A stretch of DNA of 64,000 nt. Origin: Albifimbria verrucaria. Lineage: Eukaryota > Ascomycota > Sordariomycetes > Hypocreales > Stachybotryaceae. Positions 1 to 11,341 of the stretch are shown here, one piece after another; positions within the stretch are counted from its first letter, which is position 1; each line of letters opens with the position of its first letter. The notes beneath the pieces were generated by a model that saw nothing but the letters and a program-made list of their open reading frames with translations, had not been told where the DNA came from and did no database searches. The DNA lies in contig JAHREC010000011.1 in the NCBI GenBank assembly GCA_020081605.1, forward strand, positions 5,270,001 to 5,334,000. Reading direction: 5' to 3'. Made by a program: the position numbers and the translations under genes.

Positions 1-3000
1 AGTTTGCTGTCATGAAAGCTGGTGCGGCATCTGTGGTCATCGACCCCTCACAGACAGAGCAACGCATAAAGACAATCATAGATATTGCGGGACCTGGCCT
101 GATTCTATGCTCTCCTTCAACAGCTTCTCTGGTATCTCGTATCACGGAAAGAAAACCATTCGTAGTACAGAGAGACACTGTGGTAGGCCAGGCGGAGCAA
201 GATCAAAGTGGGGTAGCCCTGGGAACAACACTGCCATCTGTCAAGGCGAGCGACCTGCTTTACGTTGTATTCACTTCCGGTACGACAGGTAACCCAAAGG
301 GCGTTGAAATAACACATTCGAATTTTGCCTCAGCGATCAGGCATCAAAATGGATATTTTAATTTTGTACCGAACGCACGAGTTGCAGACTTTTGCTCCTA
401 CGCTTTCGATGTGTCATGGTCCAATTTTATTCACACCCTCGCTGCAGGGGCTTGCCTGTGCGTGCCGTCGGAACATGACAGAAAGCACGATTTTGTTGGA
501 TACATGGTAAAAAACGGCGTAACAGCAGTACATCTCACACCGTCGGTCGCTGCAATATTGGAGCTGGACAAAGTAAAGACACTAGATACTGTTTGGCTTG
601 GTGGCGAAACTATAGATTTGGACAAGTTGCCACAACTCAGTAACGTTGAGAATATCTTCATCTTATACGGGCCAGCTGAGTGTACAGTCGACACTACAGG
701 TACAATTATCAACGGCAGCTCCACCAAGGCTACCATTGGGCGGGCAATTGGATCAACTACTTGGATAGCCGACCCAGGTAAGGATGTCCTTACACCCATA
801 GGGTTGATTGGCGAACTTCTCTTAGAGGGGCCATTGGTTGGAGCAGGATACCTGAACAACCCTGAAAAGGGGCAACTGCTTTTATTGAGAACCCAGACTG
901 GCTCTTACGTGGCAGCACGGAGATAGGGGCCGCCGAGGACGGCTTTACCGAACAGGAGACCTGGTACGCTATAATGAAGATGGTGAGCTGATTTACCACG
1001 GGAGAAAAGACACACAAGTCAAAATTCGCGGCCAGCGTACCGAGCTAGGCGACGTTGAGCATCACATCCGTCGTGTTCTGGGCTCAATAACAGTTGTGGC
1101 AGATATTGTCGCCGAAGTCGTCACGCCCAAACTTACCCAACGCCCCATACTGGTGGCCTTTTAGCCATACCTACAACTAATCCTACTCAGCTACAGGAGA
1201 AGTCTGTTCCAATCATCAACATGCTTGAAAAGGAAATGCCCGGCCAAGTCCCATCTCACATGATCCCAACTGTATACTTCCCACGACGGACTTGCCAAGA
1301 GGTCTGACAGGCAAGACGGATCGCAGAAAACTCCGCGAAATAGGCGCAGAAATAGACCCAAAAGCACTTGCGAGTTCGTACAACTCCAGTCTTGTACAGC
1401 ATGTTGAACCCACTACTGCAACCGAATTGCAACTCAGAGATCTCTGGTCATCAGTGCTTGATATTCCTGTGAGCGGAATCGGCAAACATGACAGTTTTCT
1501 GCGCCTTGGTGGTGATTCAATCGCCGCAATTCGGTTAGCGACTATACTCGGACGAATGGGGATGTGGTTGACAGTGCCAGATATCTACAACCAGCCACAG
1601 CTCAGCGAGATGGCCAAGTTGATGTCACGAAGTGAAGCACCTACCCCAGAAGTGGTGCCGCCGTTCTCCTTGTTGCAAAAGGAAATAGACAAGCATGAGG
1701 CGTGTAGTCGAGTAGCAGAACTCTGCTCAGTCGGTGCTTGGCAGGTGGACCCTCACACATTGAGGACATTTTCCTTGCACTCCGCTTCAAGAAGGCCTCT
1801 TAGCCATGACTGTAAGAAGTGCTGACAAGTACATGGCGCACCGGCTGGTTGAACTGGCGGCAGAAGTTGATATAACAAGACTGAGGGATGCGTGGCAACT
1901 TGTTTCCGAAAAGTTTTCGGTACTTCGAACCCGGATCATTGACTTGCCAGGCCAGGGCCTTGTACAGGTTGTCCTCAAAGAGACGTTGCAATGGCAGACC
2001 TTTTCATCTTTGGAAGACTTCCATCTAACCAAGAAACACGCGACGAAGGAGCTGCAGGAACAACTTGCCGAAACCGCATCAATGGGCTTGGGCACGCCTC
2101 TATCACGTCTCTCGATCATACTAAACAAGGCAACAAAGAAGAGATACCTTGCCTTGACCCATCATCATGCAACCTACGACGGTTGGACTGTGCCCTTGCT
2201 TCAAAAGGAGGTGGAAAAGGCGTATGAAGGTAAAAAGGCAGAACTATCAGCGCTTCCCATGCAAAGCTTTGTGAAGTATGTCACAAACCAGCGAGGTGCA
2301 GATGGAGTGGCTTTTGGAAGCAGCAATTCGCCAAGATAGAAGCTTCACCGTTTCCTCCTTGCCCGCGAAGACATATAAGCCCAGACCAGATAAAGTCATT
2401 AGCCGTTTGATAAAAAACATTCAGTGGCCCAAGTCTGGTGTCACACCATCTTCAACGCTTCGGACCGCCTGGGCGACGCTGATATCCTGGTACATGGATA
2501 GCGTGGATGTAACATTTGGAGTTGTTGTGTCTGGCCGTCAAGCTCCTATACCAGGAATCGAAGTTGTCGCAGGTCCCACCATTGCGACCATTCCCTCCGA
2601 GTTCTGGTCCAGGGTACAGTGGATGAGTTACTTCATAAGACGCAGGAACAAGCCGCGGAGATGATTCCTTTTGAGCATTACGGATTGCAGTACATACGGC
2701 AGATTTGCCAAGAGGCCAGCATCGCGTGTGACTTTCAGACTCTGTTACTAGTACATCCCCAGCTGAAAAGAAAAACTTGCAGAGTCTAGTTTTCATAGAT
2801 CATCTAGATGCCCAAACAACGGGCTCGGAGTCAGATAACACGTACGCCATGATGCTAACCTGCCAACCATCTGAATCAAATTTGGATATGCAACTGAGCT
2901 TTGACTCGACCATCATTGGAGAAAAGGCTGCTGAGCAGAATTCTTCAACAGCTCAAGCATATACTAGGACAGATTAATAGTGTTGAAAGCTCGACCAAAA

Positions 3001-6000
3001 TAGGCGATCTTGAGAGAGTGAGCGAGCGCGATTTGCAACAAGTATGGAAATGGAATGCCCAAGTACCAGAGAACATTGAGGACTGCGTCCACAACGTCTT
3101 TGCCCAACGAGTTGTCGAGGCGCCTGAAGCACCCGCCGTGTGTGCATGGGATGGCGAGCTCACATATGCTCAACTCGATCGCTTTTCCACGCTGCTCGCG
3201 GTTCGCCTCCTCAGCTCAGGACTTGGTGTGAGACCAGGATCCATTGTGCCCCTCTGCTTCGAAAAGTCCGTATGGACGCCTGTCGCAATCTTTGCCGTTA
3301 TGAAAGCCGGAGCGGCGTCTGTTGCTCTGGACACGACGTTGCCTCGATCCCGCTTGGAGAACATTGTGATCCAGCTATCAGCAAACGTCATGTTGACCTC
3401 AAAGTCTTGTGCAACCCTTGCGGCAGACATCACAAATACTCCGACAATTGAAGTAGGAGGCAGTATCGATGATTTTGAGCAGCTTTATCAATCACAATCC
3501 ACTCCGGAACTGCCCACAGTAAGTCCATCTTCCAGGCTCTACATCGTTTTTACGTCCGGAAGCACCGGCGCTCCGAAGGGCGCAACCGTCACGCATGCCA
3601 ATTTCTGCAGTGCCATCCAACATCAACAATCGCAGCTTGGTTTCGAAAAGTTGTCCAGAGTTTTCGACTACACATCTTATGCATTTGATGTTGCATGGTC
3701 AAATGTACTGCACACACTAACCGTTGGTGCATGCCTCTGTATCCCCTCAGAGGACGATCGTACGGCCGACATTCACGGCTCCATCAATCGCCTACAAGCA
3801 AACTTTATCCATCTCACACCGACAGTGGGACGGATTCTAGATCCTACAGCCTTGGATGCCCTCAAGAAAGTCCTGTTCATTGGTGAGGCGCTCAAGGCTA
3901 GTGATGTGGCCAAATGGGAGACTTCTGGTGTTGAGGTCTACAACACGTATGGACCCGCCGAGTGCACCGTCGTGAGCACCATCCACAGAGTCCAGGGGCA
4001 GATTTCTAATGGTAGAATCGGTGACCCTAGTATCGGCAGAGGTACTGGTGCTCTCGCTTGGGTTGTCCAACCCTATGCGCCTCATAAGCTGGCTGCCATC
4101 GGGACCATAGGAGAGTTGTGGCTTGAAGGGCCAATTGTTGGTGCTGGTTATCTCAATAATCCCGAGAAGACGGCTAGTGCATTTGTCGATGATCCCAAAT
4201 GGCTATTGCAAGGGGTTCCGGGACGAGTACCTGGTCGGCATGGACGGCTTTACAGAACCGGTGATTTAGTCTATCACAACCCAGATGGCTCTCTTGGCTT
4301 CGTCGGGCGAAATGATACCCAGGTCAAGATCAATGGCCAACGAGTGGAGTTGGGAGAGGTTGAATACCATATCCGCCAATTACTTCCAATCACGGAGGTG
4401 CCACACATTGTTGTGGAGGTCATCACTCCAGAGGCTACCCAAAACAAAATCCTGGCAGTGTTCTTAGTTCTATCCGAAAATGATACAGCAAAGGGAGAAC
4501 CGAATGACTCAAGCGGTTCAATAATAGCCACCCTTCGCAAGAACTTGTCTACACTTTTACCCTCTTACATGGTTCCCAGTGCATACATCCCCGTTCGCCT
4601 TGCAGACCTACCCATGACAGCAACGGGGAAGACGGACAGGAAGGGGTTCGCGAACTTGGCAGAGCCTACGTCCCGCAAGCGTCATCAATATCAGATGTGA
4701 ATTGTTCAAATCCTATACAAACCAAGACGGAAGAGGCCTTGAGGATGTGTGGGTTAGGCTACTCAATATCAAGCCTGTTTCGATAACTGCAGGCACTAGC
4801 TTCTCCGAGGTTGGTGGTGATTCGATCAAGATCGCATCACTTGCCATGGCGATATATAAACACTTTGGTATCAAAATTGGGGTCTCACGATTAATTCAGC
4901 ATCAAAACAGTTTACGCGAGCTTGCCGCCGTAATTGACAAATTGGTCGGCGGTCACTCCATCGAGGAGCGGGCGCAACCAACGGCGTCTGAATTGGAGCG
5001 CGAGATTGACTTGTTGTTGAACAAGATTAATTTCGACCACGCCTCTACCAAGTCTACAGCGTTCCTGACAGGCTCTACCGGGTTTCTTGGGACCCAGATT
5101 CTGCACCAGACACTCGCAAAGAGATTCTTTGATAAGGTCGTGTTACTTGCAAGGTCCCGTGGCGAACAGAAAGGGCTTGACAGGGTGGTAAAAGCAGCCA
5201 AGGTTGCTGGATGGTGGAAGGAATCATTTGCCTCCGAAATTGAAGTCTGGGATGGAGACCTCTCCGCTGAAAAACTAGGGCTGACCGACTCACAATGGGA
5301 TGCACTTTGCGGTCGTCCAAGCGCATATGGAACTATCGACGCTATCATCCATAACGGCGCCAGAGTGCACTGGGCTACGAATTATGACGGACTGAAAGAT
5401 GCCAACGTCGGTTCTACTATACAACTTCTGCAGGCCGCAGTGTCATCCTCTTTCGTCAAGAGCTTTGTTTATGTATCGGGTGGTATCATCACAGATAGCA
5501 GAACCTGGACTGAAGAAGAGGCAAGGCGGGCTAAAGGCTACGACCAAACAAAATATGTGTCTGAAAGACTTGTGACTGCTGCCGCCGGGCAGTCTCACAA
5601 ACCATCCACAGCCTTCTCGGTTATAAAACCGGGTCGGATCATAGGAGATGTGTACACGGGTGTGGCAAATGCGGACGATTTCCTGTGGAGAGTGGTAATG
5701 GGCGCGGTCCGGCTTGGAGCCCGCCCAATTGACCGAGAGGCAGCTTGGCTCTCAGTATCAGATGTTCGTCATGTCACAGAATCTATTCTGTGGCATGCAG
5801 CAGGAAAGAACCGCGAGCATTTCATCAATATTAAGAGAGGAGTATGGGTCAAGGACTTCTGGACTACCGTCGAGGATCAACTACAGATCAGGCTACGGCC
5901 GATCCCTTGGAGTGAATGGATCGAACTTGCAAAGGAAGACATGGCGCATGAGCAAGAGCTGCATCCCTTGTGGCCTATTCAGCAATTTCTTGGTTCTCTG

Positions 6001-6162
6001 GGGTCTGAAAGGCCTGTCAACGATGAAAGTCATGACTGGGAAATGCGAGAGGTTCTCGCAGCCACCCGACAGAATATTGATTACCTTCGAGAACAGGGCT
6101 ACTTTGGGGCTGTAAACGGAAATCAGAGTAATAGTAAAGTGATTTCGAGAGTACTTCAATAG
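1..6162 (+). CDS. Nonribosomal peptide synthetase, A(partial)-T-C-A-T-R (5' end outside the window)
   Basis: A multimodular NRPS that should join two amino acids and release them reductively. Seen in order: A1 from the left edge to about 1390 (core motifs [23 protein letters not shown] at 937-963, GKTDRR near 1310); T1 with LGGDS (Ser codon 1517-1519); C domain about 1660-2990 with an intact HHxxxDG motif at 2163-2183; A2 about 3000-4690, uninterrupted; T2 with VGGDS (Ser codon 4822-4824); reductase domain about 5030-6160 with the NAD(P) motif TGSTGFLG (5068-5091) and a YxxxK pair (Tyr 5539-5541, Lys 5551-5553), ending at TAG 6160-6162. No methyltransferase is inserted in A2. Single-base breaks lie at runs near 869-872, 926-929, 1159-1162, 1280-1282, about 1750, 1769-1772, 2312-2315, about 2358, 2593-2595, 2771-2775, about 2925, 4643-4646 and 4735. 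Each neighbouring frame continues the conserved domain, so the gene is probably intact in the organism. The architecture recalls peramine/pyrrolopyrazine synthetases without the M domain. The product is unknown. Confidence 0.93.
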
Positions 6163-6420
6163 TAAGCTAGCTTTAAATCTAGGTCACAGAGTATTATTAT
6201 AAGAATATATCAAGAAATATAGGATATATTCGAGAAACTTAAAATACATAAAACTTCAAACAAATGCATATATTAATCGAATAAAATAATGCAAATATCA
6301 CAACTTAAAATGGAATAAAATTTAAAACATAAACAAAATTAGAAGTTAGAATAAACTTAAAACATATGAAAAATACATTATATAACCCCAAATGAACGAT
6401 TCTTAATGCTAGAGCTCCTC
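6163..6420. other. AT-rich 3' flank of the NRPS, no gene
   Basis: Low-complexity A/T-rich sequence directly after the NRPS stop. I see no coding signal. It probably holds the NRPS 3' UTR. Confidence 0.5.
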
Positions 6421-6429
6421 GCGTGGAAG

Positions 6430-6620
6430 GTTTGTTGGCAAAGCAATGTTAGATGCCCTCCTGAAGCTGTGACTAGCCAAGTATATTACATTCTCGTGAT
6501 ATACATTGGTTATGTACCCCTCTTCCATAAGGGCTGTTGGTAATACGATGTTAGATGCGACCCTGAAGTTGACTAGTCAAGCATATTGCTTTCCCGAGAC
6601 GCACGTTGCATTAGCTGCAT
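6430..6620. repeat. Degenerate direct duplication, offset about 105 bp
   Basis: Two imperfect copies follow each other, about 6433-6512 and 6537-6618. Both hold the exact word TGTTAGATGC, then CTGAAG, TGACTAG and a TATT...ATTGGTTA/ATTGCATTA-like end. The spacing is about 105 bp. It sits between the NRPS and the GMC relic. No coding role is seen. Confidence 0.45.
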
Positions 6621-6879
6621 ACTATTCTTCACCCCTGTTTCGTTTCCTGGACCTCCCAATCCGCAAAATTCAAATTGATTCCATCCTCCACCCCAACACA
6701 AAGCGTGCAGGGTCGTATTGTTGGGTATGGGCTAGGGCAACTTGGGTGAGGACTGGAGACTTTGAACACCCGTACCACCAACACTCCCATTTGAAACTAC
6801 TTGCATGGTGCTTATGCGGATGAAGCTTATCAGCCCCTCCCTCCCATTGACCTACTGCCTGTCTCTCAACCAGAAAAGT

Positions 6880-7400
6880 TCCACCACCAATGGTTTCAGG
6901 CAGGATCCACTGCTCTATATTCTTGCTCTCTCAAGATCCTTCTCAGACATCTCTTCATTGCTCTTTTGTCAACAGAACCCCATATACAATCTCAAACATG
7001 CAGCCGCCTCTGCCCTCGCTTACGGCCACCTGGCACGATGACACCTACCCGGCCATCTTTATTGAAATATTGGCGTCTACAAAACCACGCGTTAGCCTCA
7101 TCAAGCCCGGTGGCAAACGGAACCCGGGCGCTCCAAAGGCTAGCGACTTTGCGGATTTGGGTCAGGTTAAAAGTATCTGCACAAAACTGTCATCGGCGCC
7201 GCCCATTATTCGGGCACTTGCGCTATGATGCCGCGAGAGATGGGGGTGTTGTGGATCCAAAGCTCCGTGTATATAGATGCCGAAATCTGAGGGTCTGTGA
7301 TGCCAGTAACATTTCAATGATGCCTCAAGCAGATACACAAGCGGTAGTGTATGGAGTTGCGGAGCGTGCTGCCGAGATAATCAAAAGTAGCGTTGACTAA
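6880..7400 (+). pseudogene. GMC oxidoreductase, C-terminal relic
   Basis: Only the C-terminal part of a glucose-methanol-choline (GMC) FAD oxidoreductase is recognisable. The frame that ends at 7400 carries the family's terminal signature: VVDPKLRVY, then NLRVCDAS, then MMPQADTQ and VYGVAERAAEIIK. Upstream, a second frame holds the SLIKPGGKRNPGAP segment (about 7085-7130) and the AHYSGTCAMMPREMG block (about 7198-7245). These two join across a five-G run at 7242-7246, the same type of break as in the intact genes here. The FAD-binding N-terminus and most of the substrate domain are absent: upstream of about 6880 the sequence is non-coding or repeat. A full GMC enzyme is about 580-650 aa, so this is a true truncation. 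It lies on the NRPS strand, 0.7 kb downstream, and could once have been a tailoring oxidase. Confidence 0.8.
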
Positions 7401-7439
7401 AGACTAGTGGCTATCTCCTTGGTGATGGGTGTGGAAGGC

Positions 7440-8060
7440 TTTAAAATATTCACATTTCTCGTCAACGGGAGACTGAGGCCTACTATAGTTATATACTCCC
7501 GCTATTAGATATTGAAGAATAATTAGTTAGTAGCGCTAAGGTTAGCGTATAGTTAACTATCTTTAGCCTTTAGCTGAAGGGATTTTAAGGCGAATAATAA
7601 TAAAATAATAATTTCTTAGTATAGGATTTAAGTATAAGTATAGTAGAAGAATTAAATATAAATATAAATAAGAGTTTAAATAATATAGAGATTAATATAT
7701 AAGCTAGATTTATTAATTATAATATTAATAAGATTTAATATTAAAATTTTATAATTAAACTATCTATATTTTTATATTCTAATCTTATAATTATTTATAG
7801 AACTATTAAATTATATTGATTTTAAGTTTATAATATTTATAATAATTACTAAAATAATATATTTTATATTTAAAATATGGTTAATGAGTTCGATTAATAT
7901 TTAATTTTAAACATTCTTACTAGGAAAAGATATTTTGTTAGTAGTATATAATAATATAACTCGAGTAATTCTTTAATTTTCTCTTGGAGTAATAGACCTT
8001 GGTATCTAAAGGTATATATTAATAAGCTTATCCCTTTTAATATTATATTGAATATTGCAT
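7440..8060. other. AT-rich block, RIP-like
   Basis: About 600 bp of strongly A/T-biased sequence with abundant TA steps and no open frame. It resembles a RIPed repeat fragment too eroded to classify. It separates the GMC relic from the agmatine deiminase gene. Confidence 0.6.
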
Positions 8061-8275
8061 ATTTAAAGCTCATATTCGCATTTCTCTACATTCTGTCTCT
8101 ATTTCAGCACTCTAATACTATGAGAATAATGTTCTTGATGAGCTACAGCATACAATCAACCTCTCCGCAGGTTGAGCATACACTACGGCTGCATGATTGA
8201 GTGCACAACAGAGAGTAGGTTGTAGTGACAATTCATGAATCAAGAAGAGTGGTGTGGTAATAGTACGATAACTTC

Positions 8276-9407
8276 TTAGTCAACATCAATATCGATGACT
8301 TGCTGTGTTGCGCAGTGGATGACACCCCCATGGATGGGAGGGCACGCACATGGACTGGTCGAACCGTGCGATTCGGACAAAGCTTTTGTAAGAGTTCCAC
8401 AGCCTCTTGATCCCGTAAAACATCCCCAAACTGAGGTACAATCAACCCACCATTGACGAAGTAAAGATTGACGTAATTCGTTGCGGCGTCATCGCCGGAC
8501 AAGGCACCTAGGAACTCGGGCCGTGGCTCATCTATGATGTGTACGTCGAAAGGCCGGCCCTTGGCATCGGTTGCTTTCTTTAGAGTGGAGTGTATTTCAT
8601 CATAAATCTGCCGCCATGCTTTCGGGGCGCCAGGGTCTGGTCGAGAGAGAATAACAACACCAGGCCGGATAAAGTTGACCTCTGCGTCAATGTGGACATC
8701 GGTAACGTCGAGACCTTTCTTTCCTGGGAACCAAATGATCTTGTCAACACCAAGCAGGCGATGGAGTTCCTTTTCGATTTCTTCACGTGAGAAACCAGGA
8801 TTGCGGTTGTCGTTCATGATACTGCTTTCCGTGGCGAGCAGAGTACCTTCACCGTCGACCATTAACCCCCGCCCTCTAGACACAGCCTCGACTGAATTCG
8901 AGTCACTGGAGAGGGATGAATATCGTTCTCGATGACCCTCTGTGCAAACCTTGCTGACTCCTGCAGCTCTCTATCATTCATCACAGGCCATTCCAATCCG
9001 TCGTTTAGGTTGTTGCCATCTGCATTTTTCTTGCCCCATTGGTTGAAGTTAAAGTCGACGGCGAAGCGAGTCTTACTATCGGCTTTGTCCGTTCCGCGCA
9101 CATAGACGGGCCCAGTGTCGCGAACCCAGAGCTGGTGTATGGGACATGGTGTAATCGAAATATTGTTGATTTTGCCACAGGACTGCTTAATGGCGTGGCT
9201 GACGATGGAGTGCGCCTTGGCTGTGTCTGATGGCTGGGCATACAGCCGCACCGGTTCAAATCCCGAGATAGCAGCGGCCAAGTGCGCCACCTCTTCACAA
9301 GCGCTCTCATATAATTCCTTAGCTATAGAAACCTTGGATGGGAATCCCAATATTGTAGCTGCATGGCGAGCGGAACACGCGGGATAGATGTACCGATTTG
9401 GAGCCAT
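8276..9407 (-). CDS. Agmatine deiminase (PAD_porph family)
   Basis: Predicted cytosolic hydrolase of the agmatine deiminase / Porphyromonas-type peptidyl-arginine deiminase family, which turns agmatine into N-carbamoylputrescine plus ammonia. Start ATG 9405-9407, start of an uninterrupted N-terminal frame. Conserved blocks: WVRDTGPVYV and VDFNFNQWGKK (guanidine site), a G-rich block then DGEGTLLATESS and NRNPG, DVHIDAEVNFI with the catalytic His/Asp, and near the C-terminus GGVIHCATQQ with the nucleophilic Cys. Two breaks interrupt the frame, both at five-base C runs on the + strand (8866-8870 and 8325-8329). In each case one more G in the sense strand restores the motif. Stop TAA 8276-8278. 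The resulting about 377 aa equals the family length. It could be ordinary polyamine metabolism. Its place next to the NRPS makes a role with a guanidino (Arg-derived) product worth testing. No signal peptide is visible. Confidence 0.93.
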
Positions 9408-9955
9408 AGATTTAGTGTACCGTCACAGAATCTTTGCTCGACTAAGGAAACACACAAGTCTGATTATGAGGAGTCACAGGTGGAAGACAGTCCAAGAGTC
9501 TGAACGCCGGCAATGTTTTCATCACTGTTAGAGGCCCGGCGAGACCGTCATATAAATCGAAACAATGAGTCACGTGTGTCGTGTCACACACACTGTTGCC
9601 AGGTTTCATACGCTCGGCGAAATATCAGTGGACAATGCTCCTGAAACTGGGACCCACTTGTGCATTTCCAGGGAAAACTACTACGGAGTAGCGCAAATGT
9701 CCTTCCGCGCCATCATATATGTGGAGGGGCTAAGCGATACGCGCATTCCGAGGAGACCCGGTGATGCTTAAGACACTGACCCAGTCTACATATCAGAGAA
9801 CCCAATGTATCTTCAGATATCCTCAAGCTAATCAGGTGGTTACTACAGTAATAGTGGTTTCCTATGCATTTGTCTGAATTTATGTTTCGGAGCCATTTGT
9901 GACATGAGAAGAGGAAGGAAAGGTGTAACACAGAAGAGGCCATTGTAGCTAATGA
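9408..9955. other. Intergenic, no supported gene
   Basis: Balanced-composition spacer upstream of the divergently read deiminase. Holds a TATAAAT-like word near 9551. No conserved coding signal on either strand. Confidence 0.5.
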
Positions 9956-10150
9956 TTACAACTTGCATCTAGATGCTACCTTTTCCAGTCTACTCAACCT
10001 GTCTTGACAGGCTGTGCAGAAGTTTTCAGCCTCTCGAATGTTGATGAGGGCGACGGAACACTGGCAAGCGGGGTTGTATCCATGCGTCCTCCTACAACTG
10101 TCAAGCTCCCTAACAAAGGTGGAAGCCCATCAAGAGAAACTCTGTGCCAT
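9956..10150 (-). other. Small Cys-rich ORF with one internal TGA (candidate)
   Basis: From ATG 10148-10150 to TAA 9956-9958 the minus strand reads as 65 codons in one frame, broken only by TGA at codon 7. The later part is coherent and Cys-rich: two CxC/CxxC-type pairs (CQC, CTAC) plus further Cys, and an amphipathic DRLSRLEKVA end. It might be an exon of a larger gene, a small zinc-binding or secreted peptide, or chance. I recognise no family. Confidence 0.25.
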
Positions 10151-11340
10151 TTTATCTCTGAATCTTAGGAAAATGCCTCCATTCATTCAATAATTGTCCT
10201 ACACCAACCTAACTCATGGTTTGTGCTCTTTGTGACTTTCTGAGCAAGACGTCATTAGCCTCGATAAGCAATACGGCGGTGCAACTCCACTTCTGCCCCT
10301 GCTTCGGCGACGCGCGTAGCAGCCTTCGGGGCATGTCACGAGTTAACATGTTCGCTCTTTTGGCAGGTATTGATCATTAACTAGACTAAGACCGCGGAGT
10401 CTCGGGTAGCAAGTGTCGTGGGGCGGGGAAGTGGGACCATAGGCCTACTAGCTTGGGGATTTACAACGCATCGATCCTGCGAACCTCATTTCGTGGAGTG
10501 AAGCACGATCACCATATACACAGGAATGAACAAAAGGCTGAGCTAAGGCTGAGAAAAGGATATGCCATAGGCTCTTTGGAAGAAACTTGGATATTTCTCA
10601 TCAGTCTCTTTGGTGCCGTCTAATATGAGGTTATTGAGTTTGCCCTATCCCACAAAACAGTGCCCTACCAAATGACGGCATGCTCATTGGCTTCATTCTT
10701 ACCCAGGAGAATTCTCGTGCTGTACAAACTTGTGGCCATTCTCGCAAGCTCCCTCGTCTACTAGGCAGTGTAAATAAGGTGGATCACTGGCCAAGCTGAA
10801 TTGATCATGCAGAGACCATACCACCACTCAAGCACTCCTCATCTACTGCAACATATCATCCAGGCGAGCCCAGAGAAAATATATGATCATGCGGAAGGTA
10901 GCAGCAGAAATAGCGTGGTCATAGCTCTATTTACAACCTATACTACTACTAGACGACTAGTGCAGGTTCTTAAAGCGTTGCAGGTGGTAGTATTCGCTTG
11001 TTCGATTAGACACGACCGTCCACTGAATTTAGTACAATTTGGAGACTGAATACTAGAGCTATGTAAAATGCATAAGTACTAAGGGAGCTGAAGCCCTCAT
11101 AAGGAAATACCGTCAAGATATAAACAGTTTCTACATGCCAATGAGGAAATGAGCTCAGCTAATTCGTAACTAGCGAGTCAATAATATGCTGCGTAGTTGA
11201 TATGTAATCACGAGGAGAGATATTTGAACGCTACTCGTTACTGGCAGCTTCTCTCCTCTCTTGAACGAGTAAAAAACGAATGAATCCAACAATCGAGGCA
11301 AGCCTAAAGCCTTAACTAACCTGGTAGGCCTAGTATCTGA
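10151..11340. other. Intergenic, nothing supported
   Basis: Mixed-composition sequence. An 82-codon frame at 10801-11049 (+) has no recognisable motif and looks like chance. No RNA gene or repeat was recognised. Confidence 0.4.
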
Positions 11341-11341
11341 T

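Noticed and set aside
4300..4690. Possible methyltransferase domain in A2 (as in peramine synthetase)
   Set aside because: The A8-A10 region is of normal length with no SAM-binding motif, so no M domain is present.
1..6162. NRPS as a decayed pseudogene
   Set aside because: All core catalytic motifs are intact and the breaks are one-base losses in runs, the same as in unrelated healthy genes nearby.
10801..11049. 82-codon plus-strand ORF
   Set aside because: No motif, no codon pattern like the neighbours, and no plausible gene context.
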